In this document: piece by piece, positions 1-8,526 of the stretch
Layout of the letters: each line of letters opens with the position of its first letter
Position numbering within the stretch: position 1 is the stretch's first letter
Assembly: GCA_020636225.1 (NCBI GenBank)
Contig: JACJYI010000007.1
Coordinates: forward strand, 1-64,000
Reading direction: 5' to 3'
Length of the DNA: 64,000 nt
From: Lewinellaceae bacterium
GTDB taxonomy: Bacteria; Bacteroidota; Bacteroidia; Chitinophagales; Saprospiraceae
Position numbers and translations under genes: made by a program
Notes under the pieces: generated by a model
Told to the model about the DNA's origin: nothing
The model's input: only the letters and a program-made list of their open reading frames with translations
Database searches by the model: none

Positions 1-588
1 CTTGTGGTCACCGGTTGTGCAGATGTTTATCGGAACCCGGAGGCAGTCAGGTTGTCAAAGACGCATGAATTCATTGCCATCCTGCCCCCCGATGTGACCA
101 ACACGCCCTACAACCACAGAGATTCAGTATCGATCAGGCTTCAGCAGGAAAGCGAATCCCTCCACCTGCAAGAGAAAATGGCCCTCTGGCTCATGAGACG
201 CCGGGGGTCTTACTACGTCCAATTCACCGTTCAGGATGTCAAGAAAACCAACGCGATATTGGCGCAGGCCAGGGATACGGCGACCAGTGAACTGACCATG
301 GCCGAGATATGCGACCTTCTTCAGGTAGATGCTCTTGTCCTGGCCGATGTCAATACACACCGGGCCATGTCGGATGGTGCTGCTGTAACAGTAAGGGTCA
401 TTACCGGAAGATGGAATCCCACTGATGTGGTCAATGTGTATGTTGAGCTATATGACAGACGAACGGATCAGGTCATCTGGAACTTCAATCGGGTCGAGTC
501 TGGCAGCGTGCTCACCAGCATCGATCTCTTGACCGACAACCTCATTTACAGAGCCTTTGAAAATATCCCCTATTCCAGGAAGAAGTAG
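1..588 (+). CDS. Lipoprotein, 5' end cut by the window edge
   Basis: The frame is open to the first base and begins with LVVTGC, a lipobox whose Cys would be lipidated after signal-peptidase II cleavage, so the first bases are the end of a signal peptide and the true start lies outside the window. The mature part (about 190 aa) has an alternating strand pattern (HEFIAILPPDV, VDALVLADVNTH, VNVYVELYDRRTDQVIW) like periplasmic lipoproteins of the GNA1162/DUF799-like class that are common in Bacteroidota; I assign this only loosely. The ending KMPY-like segment is replaced here by NIPYSRKK. Likely anchored in the outer or inner membrane facing the periplasm. It is followed by a new promoter at 692, so it is probably not co-transcribed with the SGNH/MBOAT operon. 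Function unknown. Confidence 0.7.
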   Translation, partial: LVVTGCADVYRNPEAVRLSKTHEFIAILPPDVTNTPYNHRDSVSIRLQQESESLHLQEKMALWLMRRRGSYYVQFTVQDVKKTNAILAQARDTATSELTMAEICDLLQVDALVLADVNTHRAMSDGAAVTVRVITGRWNPTDVVNVYVELYDRRTDQVIWNFNRVESGSVLTSIDLLTDNLIYRAFENIPYSRKK

Positions 589-691
589 TGGCTGCACCCC
601 TGATTGGAGGGAAAAAATAATCCTGAACCGGAAAGACGGATCGCTGCGGTCATATTCCCCATCGGTTATCTTCAGCATCGGGCAACCCTGT

Positions 692-699
692 TATCTTTG
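692..699 (+). promoter_or_regulatory. Bacteroidota -7 element (TATCTTTG) of the SGNH/MBOAT operon
   Basis: Exact match to the TAnnTTTG consensus, ending 17 nt before the ATG at 717. No clear TTG -33 box is visible. Transcription is predicted to start near 704, giving a 5' leader of about 13 nt. Confidence 0.5.
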
Positions 700-716
700 G
701 GTTTTCGTTCCCGTTC

Positions 717-2162
717 ATGATCCACCCTGTACGCATCCTGGCCCTGATGGCCCTTGTTTTCGGCTTGACCAGCCTCCTCATGCTGGTCATCCCCCCGGAT
801 GGCGTGAGGGTCGGACCCGTTACCGTTGACTTCCCCACCTGGGAGCGTTTCCTGGCAGAAGATACGACCACGAATGGGGTCAGCCTGGAGGACCTGTTCG
901 CCATCTATGCCCAGAAGGAGCAGGATGGCGCCCGAACAGTGGACTCCCTCGAGCAGGAACGCCGGTTCCGACTGGCCATGAAGCACTTCCAGTATCCTCA
1001 ACGGGATTCCTGCACCCTGGACCATTTCTTCAGCAGCCTGCCCTCGCTGAGCCGGAAAGGGCGTGTCCGCATCCTGCATTATGGCGACTCCCAGATCGAG
1101 GGCAACCGCATCACCGCCCAATTGCAATCCTGGTTCCAGGCCCAGTACGGTGGTCGGGGACCCGGTTGGATCCCCGTGGTGGAGATCATCCGGACGTTTG
1201 CTGCCGACCAGAGGCAATCTGACAACTGGATCCGCTATACCCGTTACGGAGGAGGGCCGGTATCCGGTCATGACCGTTACGGCCTACTGGGGGCATTCAG
1301 CCGCTTCTCCCCCGCCCTGCCCGGCCAGGATTCCCTCCTGCCGCCTTCCACCACTGATGGGCCTTATTCTGCCTGGCTGGAAGTGGCCCCACGTCGGGGA
1401 GCCATCGGCCGCTACGATCGCCTGCGGCTGGCCTGGGGTGATGCGGCGGATTCCGTCCACTATTCGGTCAAGGCCGGCGAGGAGTTGATCGACGAGGGGA
1501 TCTGGCCACCGGGAGAAGGCATGCACAGCCAGTCCTGGCCACTCGGCTCACCGCCACCTGCCCTGCGCATGTCCTTCCGTTCAGCCAGTAGCCCGAATTT
1601 CTACGGGATGTCCCTGGAAACGGACAAGGGCGTCTTTGTAGACAACATCCCCCTCCGGGGAAGTTCCGGAACCGAGTTCACCCGGATCCAGCCCGGCAGC
1701 ATCACCGACCAGATTGGCACGGACGATGTCGCCATGGTGATCTACCAGTTCGGGGGCAACACCCTGCCCAATACCACCAACCAGGAACAGGTGGACTACT
1801 ACCGGCGGGTGGTCATTGCCCAGCTGGCCAGGATCAGGCGCCTGTTCCCGGAAGCGACCCTCCTGGTCATCGGACCATCGGACATGTCGGTCAAGGACGG
1901 TGACCGCCTGGTCACCCATCCCTTCCTGCCCGCCGTACGGGATGCCGTGAAAGCGGCGGCCTTCGACCAGGGAGCCATCTTCTGGGATATGTATGAGGCC
2001 ATGGGCGGTCGCAACAGCATGGTCCAATGGGTCGATGCCGAGCCAGCCCTGGCCACGACCGATTACACCCATTTCACCATCGAGGGGTGTCAGGTGATCG
2101 CCGATTGGTTGATCGAAGCCTTTGAAGAAGCCCGAACCATCACCCAAGGTCCTGTCCAATGA
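717..2162 (+). CDS. SGNH/GDSL-like hydrolase of an O-acylation operon (first copy)
   Basis: Membrane-anchored protein of 481 aa with one N-terminal hydrophobic segment (about residues 6-27) and a periplasmic SGNH fold. Visible catalytic blocks: YGDSQIEG with the nucleophile Ser125, a glycine/asparagine block at QFGGNTLPN, and the C-terminal Asp449-x-x-His452 in TDYTHF. SGNH proteins of this kind are known partners of MBOAT acyltransferases, taking the acyl group exported by the MBOAT protein and placing it on a polysaccharide (as AlgJ/AlgX do for alginate). The stop overlaps the next start as ATGA (2159-2162), arguing for translational coupling with a second SGNH protein. The polymer acted on cannot be told from the sequence. 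Confidence 0.8.
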   Translation: MIHPVRILALMALVFGLTSLLMLVIPPDGVRVGPVTVDFPTWERFLAEDTTTNGVSLEDLFAIYAQKEQDGARTVDSLEQERRFRLAMKHFQYPQRDSCTLDHFFSSLPSLSRKGRVRILHYGDSQIEGNRITAQLQSWFQAQYGGRGPGWIPVVEIIRTFAADQRQSDNWIRYTRYGGGPVSGHDRYGLLGAFSRFSPALPGQDSLLPPSTTDGPYSAWLEVAPRRGAIGRYDRLRLAWGDAADSVHYSVKAGEELIDEGIWPPGEGMHSQSWPLGSPPPALRMSFRSASSPNFYGMSLETDKGVFVDNIPLRGSSGTEFTRIQPGSITDQIGTDDVAMVIYQFGGNTLPNTTNQEQVDYYRRVVIAQLARIRRLFPEATLLVIGPSDMSVKDGDRLVTHPFLPAVRDAVKAAAFDQGAIFWDMYEAMGGRNSMVQWVDAEPALATTDYTHFTIEGCQVIADWLIEAFEEARTITQGPVQ

Positions 2163-3415
2163 AGACCATGACCTTGTTGATCCTGACCTTCTGGTGCCAG
2201 GTCATCCTGGGGCAACACCAATTCGACCAGGACAGCCTGGGGGCGGTACACCCCTTCCTCCATCTCGAATCGAATACCTTGATCCTGCCCGGGGACACGG
2301 CGGGGTGGACATCCTTCTTCTGTCGGATCCGCCAACTCGCCCGGGACAGTGCCGGCCGACTGGAGGTCATGCACCTGGGCGGATCCCATGTCCAGGGCGG
2401 CAGCATGTCCCGCCAGATCCGCTATCGGTTTGCCGCATTGGTGGGCGATTCCACCGGAGGAAGCCCGGGTTTCTTCTTTCCCTATCCCCTGGCCGGCACC
2501 AATTCCCCCCGGGAAATCCGCGCCTCCTCGACCACGCCCTGGCAAGGCAGTCGGAGCGTCAAGCGCGACCAGCCTTCACCCTTCGGACTTTCGGGGGTAT
2601 CAGCGCGAACAGACCGGGCCTATGATATGGTCGATCTGCACTATATGGACGCAGACACGGCCACCTTTACCGGGGTCCGGATCTTCGGCAGAAGCCTGCA
2701 GGCGAATTACACCCTCGCCCCCCTGGGATGGTCCTGCCCGGATACCATCGTTTCAGACTCCATGGCCGGATTCCAGCAATGGACCTGGTCGGAACCACAA
2801 CGCCTGTTGTCATTCCAGATCCTTCCGGCCACGCCAACCATGCAGGACACCTTTGTCCTCCAGGGGATCCAGTACCTCCATCCCGGCAGCCGACTCATCT
2901 TTGACCAGGTCGGCGCCAACGGGGCCAGCCTGGCCAGTACGCTGCGCTGTGAGGGCCTTGCCGCCCAGTTGCAGTTCGTCACCCCGGATCTGGTGATCCT
3001 GGGGATCGGGGTGAATGATGCCAATGTGCCCAATGGGGAATTCAGGGCTGATCGGTTCCAGGCTGGCTATGACTCCCTGCTGACCCTGTTTCGGACGGCC
3101 CGTCCTGACGTACGGTTCATCTTTCTCACCAACAATGACACCTATTACAAGCGTCGGCAACCCAACCGGAATGCCCTGGCGGTCCGGGAGGCCATGAAGG
3201 AACTGGCTATTCGCTGGAATGCCTGTATCTGGGACCAGTTCGAGGTCATGGGGGGGCTGGGCTCCATCCATGCCTGGCACAAGGCCGGACTGGCCAAGCG
3301 GGACCGGCTTCATTTCACGCCGGCCGGGTATACCCTGATCGCCAACCTGTTCATGGATGCTGTGGAACACACCATGGCCTCCTGTTGTCCACCTCCCACA
3401 ACGGCACAGCCATGA
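2159..3415 (+). CDS. SGNH/GDSL-like hydrolase of an O-acylation operon (second copy)
   Basis: Exported protein of 418 aa: a cleavable signal peptide ends near VILGQ (residues 1-19) and there is no other membrane segment. SGNH blocks are present but variant: HLGGSHVQGG carries Ser76 in place of the usual GDS motif, VILGIGVNDANVP gives the block III Asn, and the C-terminal dyad is Asp382-x-x-His385 in DRLHFTPAGY. It differs enough from the upstream gene that this is not a recent duplication. Start and stop both overlap neighbours in ATGA fashion (2159-2162 and 3412-3415), so three genes form one coupled unit. The soluble copy may transfer or remove acyl groups after the anchored copy; which is which is inference. 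Confidence 0.78.
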   Translation: MKTMTLLILTFWCQVILGQHQFDQDSLGAVHPFLHLESNTLILPGDTAGWTSFFCRIRQLARDSAGRLEVMHLGGSHVQGGSMSRQIRYRFAALVGDSTGGSPGFFFPYPLAGTNSPREIRASSTTPWQGSRSVKRDQPSPFGLSGVSARTDRAYDMVDLHYMDADTATFTGVRIFGRSLQANYTLAPLGWSCPDTIVSDSMAGFQQWTWSEPQRLLSFQILPATPTMQDTFVLQGIQYLHPGSRLIFDQVGANGASLASTLRCEGLAAQLQFVTPDLVILGIGVNDANVPNGEFRADRFQAGYDSLLTLFRTARPDVRFIFLTNNDTYYKRRQPNRNALAVREAMKELAIRWNACIWDQFEVMGGLGSIHAWHKAGLAKRDRLHFTPAGYTLIANLFMDAVEHTMASCCPPPTTAQP

Positions 3416-5070
3416 TGGAGCGACTGATGCACTGGTTTTCCTATCAGGCGGATCAGCCCCTGATCTTCACGCAGACGGCCTTCTGGTTCTTCTTTGCTGC
3501 CGTCATGCTCGGCTATGCGGTCATATACCCCCGGAAAGGTCTGCGGAATGCCTACCTGTTCTTCATCAGTCTCTTCTTTTACTACAAGACCAGCGGCCTC
3601 TTCGTGCTGCTGTTGATCTTTTCGACGGTGACCGACTACCAGATCGGTTGGCAAATGATCCGGTCAAACTCCCAACTGAGCCGAAAGCTTTGGCTGGCGC
3701 TCAGTATTTTCATCAATCTGGCAGTCCTGGTCTATTTCAAATACGCCTATTTCTTTACGGACGCCTACAATGCCCTGATGCATACCGACCATGAGGTCTA
3801 CAATCTCCTGGCGCATTGGTCGAACGGGGCATTCGGCACCAGTTTCCGGGCAGAGAAGATCTTCCTGCCGGTGGGGATCTCCTTCTTCACTTTCCAGACG
3901 ATGAGCTATGCCATCGACATCTATCGCGGGGATGTCCAGCCGGTGAAGAATGTCCTGGATTTCGGATTCTATGTGTCCTTCTTCCCCCAGCTGGTGGCGG
4001 GCCCCATCGTTCGCGCATCGGAATTCATCCCGCAATTGTACCTGCCCTACACCGTCACGCGGCAGCAATTCGGGGTGGCGCTGTTCTGGATCCTGAATGG
4101 ACTGTTGAAAAAAATGCTCCTGGCCGATTATCTGGCGGTCAACTTCATCGATCGGGTGTTTGCCAATCCAGGTTCGTTCAGTGGGTTTGAGAATCTGGCA
4201 GCCTTGTTCGGGTATTCCCTCCAGGTGTATGCCGATTTCTCCGGCTATACGGACATTGCCATCGGGGTGGCGGCACTGCTGGGATTCACCTTGCCGGTCA
4301 ATTTCAATTCGCCATACAAGGCGGACAGTGTGGCCGATTTCTGGAAGCGCTGGCACATTTCCCTGTCCACCTGGCTGCGGGATTACCTGTACATCCCCAT
4401 GGGAGGCAATCGACACGGATCGCTCTTCTCCTACATCATGATCGGGTTCGTCGCCCTCTTTCTGTTCCTGATCCGGCCCGGCCTGCATACGGTAGCCCTC
4501 CTGCTCATCCCGGCCCTGGGCCTGGTCCTGGCCCACCGGTTCATACCCGGCGTCCGCCGGCACATTGATACCAATATCAACCTGATGCTGACCATGACCA
4601 TCGGGGGGCTCTGGCATGGGGCCTCCCTGAACATGATCATCTGGGGAGCGATCAACGGAGCCGGCCTGATCGTGTACAAGTACTGGAACCGGATCAGCCC
4701 CTGGCGGACCCGCCGCCCGGCCCTCATCCGGGCAGGAGCGATCCTGCTGACCTTGACCTTCATCACCTTCACCCGCACCTGGTTTCGGGGGGAGAGCCTG
4801 GAGAAGGTCCAGATCATGCTGTCTCGGATCGCATTCCATTTTGACGCATCCCTGATCCCTCGCGTGGTGACCGGCTACAGTACCGTATTTGCCTTCCTGG
4901 CCGGTGGATACCTGATCCACTGGCTGCCTGCCTCCTGGAAAGACACCTTGCGCGATCGCTTTTCCCGGGCGCACCTGTCTGTCCAGGCCGTCGTCATCGT
5001 GATCGCCATCATCCTGATCTACCAGGTCATGTCTGCTGATCTTCAGCCCTTTATCTACTTCGTCTTCTAG
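3412..5070 (+). CDS. MBOAT family O-acyltransferase (AlgI/DltB-like)
   Basis: Polytopic membrane protein of 552 aa with about ten hydrophobic segments. Family marks: FLPVGISFFTFQTMSYAIDIYRG near residue 155, DFWKRWHISLSTWLRDYLYIP, and the invariant His402 in GGLWHGAS, all typical of AlgI-like MBOAT proteins that carry an acyl group across the inner membrane for polysaccharide O-acetylation. I chose ATG 3412 over the upstream in-frame ATG at 3385 because 3412 forms an ATGA overlap with the preceding stop, as at the previous gene junction. Together with two SGNH proteins it forms a complete acylation cassette, and no polymer-synthesis genes lie beside it. The gene is followed by a large imperfect hairpin that probably ends the transcript. 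Confidence 0.93.
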   Translation: MMERLMHWFSYQADQPLIFTQTAFWFFFAAVMLGYAVIYPRKGLRNAYLFFISLFFYYKTSGLFVLLLIFSTVTDYQIGWQMIRSNSQLSRKLWLALSIFINLAVLVYFKYAYFFTDAYNALMHTDHEVYNLLAHWSNGAFGTSFRAEKIFLPVGISFFTFQTMSYAIDIYRGDVQPVKNVLDFGFYVSFFPQLVAGPIVRASEFIPQLYLPYTVTRQQFGVALFWILNGLLKKMLLADYLAVNFIDRVFANPGSFSGFENLAALFGYSLQVYADFSGYTDIAIGVAALLGFTLPVNFNSPYKADSVADFWKRWHISLSTWLRDYLYIPMGGNRHGSLFSYIMIGFVALFLFLIRPGLHTVALLLIPALGLVLAHRFIPGVRRHIDTNINLMLTMTIGGLWHGASLNMIIWGAINGAGLIVYKYWNRISPWRTRRPALIRAGAILLTLTFITFTRTWFRGESLEKVQIMLSRIAFHFDASLIPRVVTGYSTVFAFLAGGYLIHWLPASWKDTLRDRFSRAHLSVQAVVIVIAIILIYQVMSADLQPFIYFVF

Positions 5071-5115
5071 ATATTCGAAAAAAAAATGCGTCTTACGCAT
5101 CAAGTTTTTCGATAT
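5071..5115 (+). terminator. Imperfect stem-loop after the MBOAT gene, possibly bidirectional terminator
   Basis: Inner stem ATGCG/CGCAT (5086-5090 with 5096-5100, loop TCTTA) is extended by ATATTCGAAAAA (5071-5082) against TTTTTCGATAT (5105-5115). The A-rich and T-rich flanks would give a U-tract on either strand. It starts directly after the stop codon. Confidence 0.6.
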
Positions 5116-5420
5116 ATAGAGTTTTTTGGCATATATTTTGTCGATGAATAGGCAAGGTTGCTTACCCTGGCGACCGTCCCCCGACAGGCCGGGGGAAAAT
5201 GCAAGAGCATCCCAATTACCATTGTGCTTGTACAGGTTTTTCAGGTCATGTCGTTCCCTCGGCATGACCTATTTTTTTTAGCTGTGATGACGAGGCGTTA
5301 TGGCGTTATTGAGTTATTGAGTTATTGCGGGATGGCGGTATTTCGTTAGGCCATGCCAGTAAATCTGCCCTCGGCTGACAAGCATGGACTCTTCTCCTGT
5401 GACCGGTCAACGGTAAATCC
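5116..5420. other. Non-coding stretch with a small GC hairpin
   Basis: No gene can be supported. It holds a CCCCCG/CGGGGG hairpin around 5178-5195 and a short direct repeat (GAGTTATT twice, near 5310-5325). Open frames here have no start context or recognisable product. Confidence 0.4.
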
Positions 5421-5504
5421 GAACCCCGGAGGGGTTCAATATGATAGCCCCGGGTGGAACCCGGGGTGGGAGAAGCAATCTCATTCAACCCTGAAGGGGT
5501 TGAA
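5421..5504. repeat. Triple-hairpin interspersed repeat (GAACCCCGGAGGGGTTC type)
   Basis: Three perfect or nearly perfect hairpins follow one another: GAACCCC-GGA-GGGGTTC (5421-5437), CCCCGGG-TGGAA-CCCGGGG (5448-5466) and TTCAACCC/GGGGTTGAA (5484-5504). The look is that of the palindromic intergenic repeats common in Bacteroidota and other environmental bacteria. No transposase is near. Confidence 0.65.
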
Positions 5505-5726
5505 GAACTGCCGGACCACCTGAACAACGCCCGATTGGAACGCACCGAGGTGGAAGCGGAGAAGGCACCCATCACATCACCAGCATTTCATATTTGTATA
5601 ATAAATATTCCATTGCTCCGCCATCCTCACATGGCGCTGCCAAACAAACAATTGCATATCAATAATATTTATTATTCTATTTATTCATCTTTGTTTATCA
5701 TTGCATTTCAATTAATTGAAGCACGC
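5505..5726. promoter_or_regulatory. AT-rich leader of the TPR gene with a perfect palindrome
   Basis: Base composition drops sharply to AT-rich between about 5580 and 5726, unlike the surrounding DNA. TTCAATTAATTGAA (5707-5720) is a perfect 14-bp palindrome ending 6 nt before the ATG at 5727 and could be an operator. CATATTTG (5588-5595) and CATCTTTG (near 5687) each match the -7 consensus with one mismatch. Confidence 0.4.
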
Positions 5727-7217
5727 ATGCCTGAAGACCATCGGAAGAAACCTCTGCCAGCACCACCCGTATACATGGATCACAAGGTGAAACAATCGAT
5801 GCAAACTACTCCTACCCCCCAGCGCGAAGTCGTCAATACACTGATCAGCAGCTATGAATCCCTGGCGAAGAATGGCCAGTTGGACCGGATGAACAAAACG
5901 GACATCCTGATCCTGATCGCTCATTTCAGGGAAGAGGATTCCTGGTCGGAGGCCCTGCGCCTGAGTGAGGAGGCCCTGGCCATCCATCGGATGGACAAGG
6001 AGCTGCTGACCCACCAGATCGAGATCCTGCTGGAATACAAGCGTCCCGGTGAGGCCATGGAGCAACTCGCCGTCCTTGAGCAGGCCGGTGGTGACGAGAT
6101 CACCTGCACCTGTCTGCGCATCAAGGCGATGACCCAAATGGACGAGGTCGAGATGGCCCGTGTCCTGCTGACCGAGCTGAAGTACCGGGCCCCGCAAAAC
6201 CGGATGACCGAGATCCACCTCCTGGAAGCGCAGGTGCATGCCCGCTCGGGGGACCAGGATGCCGCCTATCACAGCTACAAGGAAGTTTTAAGGATCGAAC
6301 CACGCCATCGCACGGCCCTGGAGCGGATCTGGCTGGCCAGTGAATCCAGTCGCAATCAAAAGGACTCCCTGCAGTTTCACCAGGAGCTGATCGACCAGGA
6401 TCCCTACAACGGCATGGCCTGGTTCAACGCCGGCCAGGCATATTACTACCTGCTCCGCTATGAAGAGGCCATGGAAGCCTTCGAGTATGCCGGACTGCTG
6501 GAGCCTCATTTCAAGCTGACCTTCTGTTATGCCGCTGAGGTGGCCCTGGCTATCGGCGACCCCAAGCGGGCGCTGAAGAGCCTGTACGATATCCAGCAGC
6601 GTATCCAGCCGGATGGTGAGATCCTCAAGCAGATCGCCCAGGCCTATCAGGCCCTGGAAAATCCGGCCAAGGCCCGGCAATATTTCCTGCTGGCCCGGAA
6701 CCTCACCCCCCTGGACGACGAGATCTACTACCAGCTGGGCAAGATCTACATGCTGGAAAAGAAGCCGAGTATCGCAGCACGCTACTTCGAACGGGCAGTG
6801 AACCTGGACGATCGCAACGAGGATTATATGACCGGGCTGGCTGAGGCCTGGCTGGCGGAAGGCAAACCGGCCGAGGCGGAAGCCTGTTATGTCCGGGCCA
6901 CCGAACTGGCCCCCGAACTACCCGAGTCATGGAGTCGCTATGCCCAATTCAAATACAACCAGGAGGCGTATGCGGAAGTCATCGCCCTGCTGGATGAAGC
7001 GGTCGAGCATACCTGGGGTGCCAGCCTCTATTTCATCCGGGCTGCGGCTGAATTCCGCCTGAACCAACGCAAGCAGGCCCTGCGGTCGCTGGAAGAAGCC
7101 TTGTCAGAGGACATGGACGAACAGGAGGTGCTCTTCACCTGTGCACCGGAATTGCGGAACGACAAGGACGTCAAGGCCATCCTTCGCTACTTTGCCCTGG
7201 AGCACGCCGGATACTAG
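5727..7217 (+). CDS. Tetratricopeptide-repeat protein
   Basis: Protein of 496 aa built almost wholly of TPR-type helical pairs from about residue 30 to 490, for example AWFNAGQAYYYLLRYEEAMEAFEYAGLLEP, YYQLGKIYMLEKKPSIAARYFERAV and MTGLAEAWLAEGKPAEAEACYVRATELAPE. TPR arrays bind partner proteins; no enzymatic domain or signal peptide is visible, so it is probably a cytoplasmic scaffold. The frame is open upstream to 5454, but that part overlaps the repeat and AT-rich leader and does not look coding. ATG 5727 (MPEDHRKK), 5775 and 5799 are all possible starts. The stop TAG shares three bases with the stop of the convergent gene (CTAG, 7214-7217). Confidence 0.82.
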   Translation: MPEDHRKKPLPAPPVYMDHKVKQSMQTTPTPQREVVNTLISSYESLAKNGQLDRMNKTDILILIAHFREEDSWSEALRLSEEALAIHRMDKELLTHQIEILLEYKRPGEAMEQLAVLEQAGGDEITCTCLRIKAMTQMDEVEMARVLLTELKYRAPQNRMTEIHLLEAQVHARSGDQDAAYHSYKEVLRIEPRHRTALERIWLASESSRNQKDSLQFHQELIDQDPYNGMAWFNAGQAYYYLLRYEEAMEAFEYAGLLEPHFKLTFCYAAEVALAIGDPKRALKSLYDIQQRIQPDGEILKQIAQAYQALENPAKARQYFLLARNLTPLDDEIYYQLGKIYMLEKKPSIAARYFERAVNLDDRNEDYMTGLAEAWLAEGKPAEAEACYVRATELAPELPESWSRYAQFKYNQEAYAEVIALLDEAVEHTWGASLYFIRAAAEFRLNQRKQALRSLEEALSEDMDEQEVLFTCAPELRNDKDVKAILRYFALEHAGY

Positions 7218-7831
7218 AACCTGTAGGTAAACCCGAACCGGAAGTTCCAGGGATTCTGGTAGGAATCCTCCGGCACCAGCACATCATACAGGAGTACAAT
7301 TTCTGTGGCAAACAAGCCACCCGAGTTGTACCCGAGGCCGACGAGACCGGATTCCTGGGTCACCTGGTCCTTGACCACCTTGTTATTGTTGTCCACCACC
7401 AGACGACCAAATCCGTCCAGGTAGGGCAGCTTGCCAAAGGTCACGCCATATTCACCCTGTGCGAATATTCCCCGAAAGACCTTTGCCCTGGCAAATACGC
7501 CAGTGTAAAAGCTGAAGATGTTGGTCGAGGCAACTCTGCCGAGGGTGGATGGAGCCTTATAATAGGTGTAGTCTATCCCCAATCGCGGACCGACCGAAAA
7601 CCAGGGAATGATCTTATACCCCACCATGGGGGAGATCCCCATATTGAATTGGGAGGTCTGATTCCCCCCGACAAACCCGAGGCCGAAACCACCGCCGTAC
7701 CATAGCCTGTCCTTGAACGTCTGGGGGGCCGGGCGTTCTCTGTCCCGATTCTGGGCAGAAGCCATCTGGGTCACGCCAATGAACAGGATCGTCATCAGCA
7801 ACAGGGAGGGAAGCCTGCGAAACATAAGCAT
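7214..7831 (-). CDS. Outer-membrane beta-barrel protein (hypothetical)
   Basis: 205 aa with a signal peptide ending near MASAQ (residue 26) and a mature part of alternating, glycine- and aromatic-rich strands (LWYGGGFGLGFVGG, WFSVGPRLGIDYTYY, GIFAQGEYGVTFG) closing with FRFGFTYRF. The C-terminal Phe is the classic signature read by the BAM complex, so this is an outer-membrane barrel of roughly eight strands, similar in build to OmpW/opacity-type small porins. Substrate unknown. It lies 28 nt downstream of the DUF3467 gene and is probably co-transcribed with it, as no -7 element sits before it. Start could be Met1 or Met3. Confidence 0.75.
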   Translation of the reverse strand: MLMFRRLPSLLLMTILFIGVTQMASAQNRDRERPAPQTFKDRLWYGGGFGLGFVGGNQTSQFNMGISPMVGYKIIPWFSVGPRLGIDYTYYKAPSTLGRVASTNIFSFYTGVFARAKVFRGIFAQGEYGVTFGKLPYLDGFGRLVVDNNNKVVKDQVTQESGLVGLGYNSGGLFATEIVLLYDVLVPEDSYQNPWNFRFGFTYRF

Positions 7832-7859
7832 TCAGTTTTGAGGATAACGTAAAACGGGC

Positions 7860-8177
7860 CTAGGCTTGTGCGGTCGGGGTATTAAAATTCATGGGCGGAA
7901 AATTGTTCGGCTCCGTATCCTCGATCTTGCCGAACTGGGTCTCAAACTTCTTGACATTGTCCGCCAGGGCCCGCAACAGGCGCTTGGCATGCTGGGGGGT
8001 CAGGACAACCCGGGCCTTCACCTTGGCCTTGGGCATGTTGGGCATCATGCGGATAAAGTCGAGGACAAACTCCGTATGGGAATGGGCGATGATGGCCAGA
8101 TTGGAATAGATCCCTTCGGCTACGTCTTCGGGCAATTCGATATTCAGCTGTGGGCCTTGCTTTGGATTGTCAGACAT
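7860..8177 (-). CDS. DUF3467 domain protein
   Basis: Small 105-aa cytoplasmic protein with the family pattern: LNIELPEDVAEGIYSNLAIIAHSHTEFVLDFI at the N-terminus, then KAKVKARVVLTPQHAKRLLRALADNVKKFE. DUF3467 is widespread in Bacteroidota, Chlorobi and archaea; its role is unknown, though proteins of this shape may contact ribosomal or envelope partners. Length agrees with the family. An exact -7 element lies 21 nt upstream. It probably leads a two-gene transcript with the beta-barrel protein downstream. Confidence 0.88.
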   Translation of the reverse strand: MSDNPKQGPQLNIELPEDVAEGIYSNLAIIAHSHTEFVLDFIRMMPNMPKAKVKARVVLTPQHAKRLLRALADNVKKFETQFGKIEDTEPNNFPPMNFNTPTAQA

Positions 8178-8198
8178 GTCATTCAGATTTTAAGTCGT

Positions 8199-8206
8199 CA
8201 AAGATA
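8199..8206 (-). promoter_or_regulatory. -7 element (TATCTTTG) of the DUF3467 gene
   Basis: CAAAGATA on the + strand reads TATCTTTG on the - strand and ends 21 nt before the ATG. A -33 TTG box is not evident. Confidence 0.5.
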
Positions 8207-8526
8207 GCGAACCTCGCGCTGGCGAGACTTTTTCTTGCTTCTACACCACGAACATCCGATATCCGTTTACTGTTCTCTTCCCCGGGGTGAAAATTTCTCG
8301 AGATCGACCCGGTGCAGGCAACGAAATCCGCATCGATTGCACCTACCCCTTGAGCGAGGGACAAGTTTTCAACAACGGGAACTTTTCGCCTCGACCTGAA
8401 TGTATAGTCTCTAACCCATGGACATTAAGGCATTGTTGTCTTAAAGTCAAGAGGACAACGGGAAAGTGGCAACTTTTTTGCTGTAAGTACCGTACCAACA
8501 AACTGTCCCTAAACTGAGATGACCGT
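8207..8526 (+). promoter_or_regulatory. Long leader region of the divergent sigma factor gene
   Basis: About 320 nt without a supportable gene. It contains an inverted repeat GTTGTC (8435-8440) / GACAAC (8454-8459). Unlike most genes in the window, no exact TAnnTTTG element is seen before the sigma gene, so its promoter may be of another class. Confidence 0.35.

Noticed and set aside
3664..5265. Long (533 aa) open frame on the - strand across the MBOAT gene
   Set aside because: It is a shadow of the MBOAT frame in GC-rich DNA: low-complexity Gln/Asp/Gly/Arg-rich translation, no domain and no start context.
5158..5349. 63-aa frame after the MBOAT gene
   Set aside because: No family, no promoter, and the frame crosses hairpins and a direct repeat.
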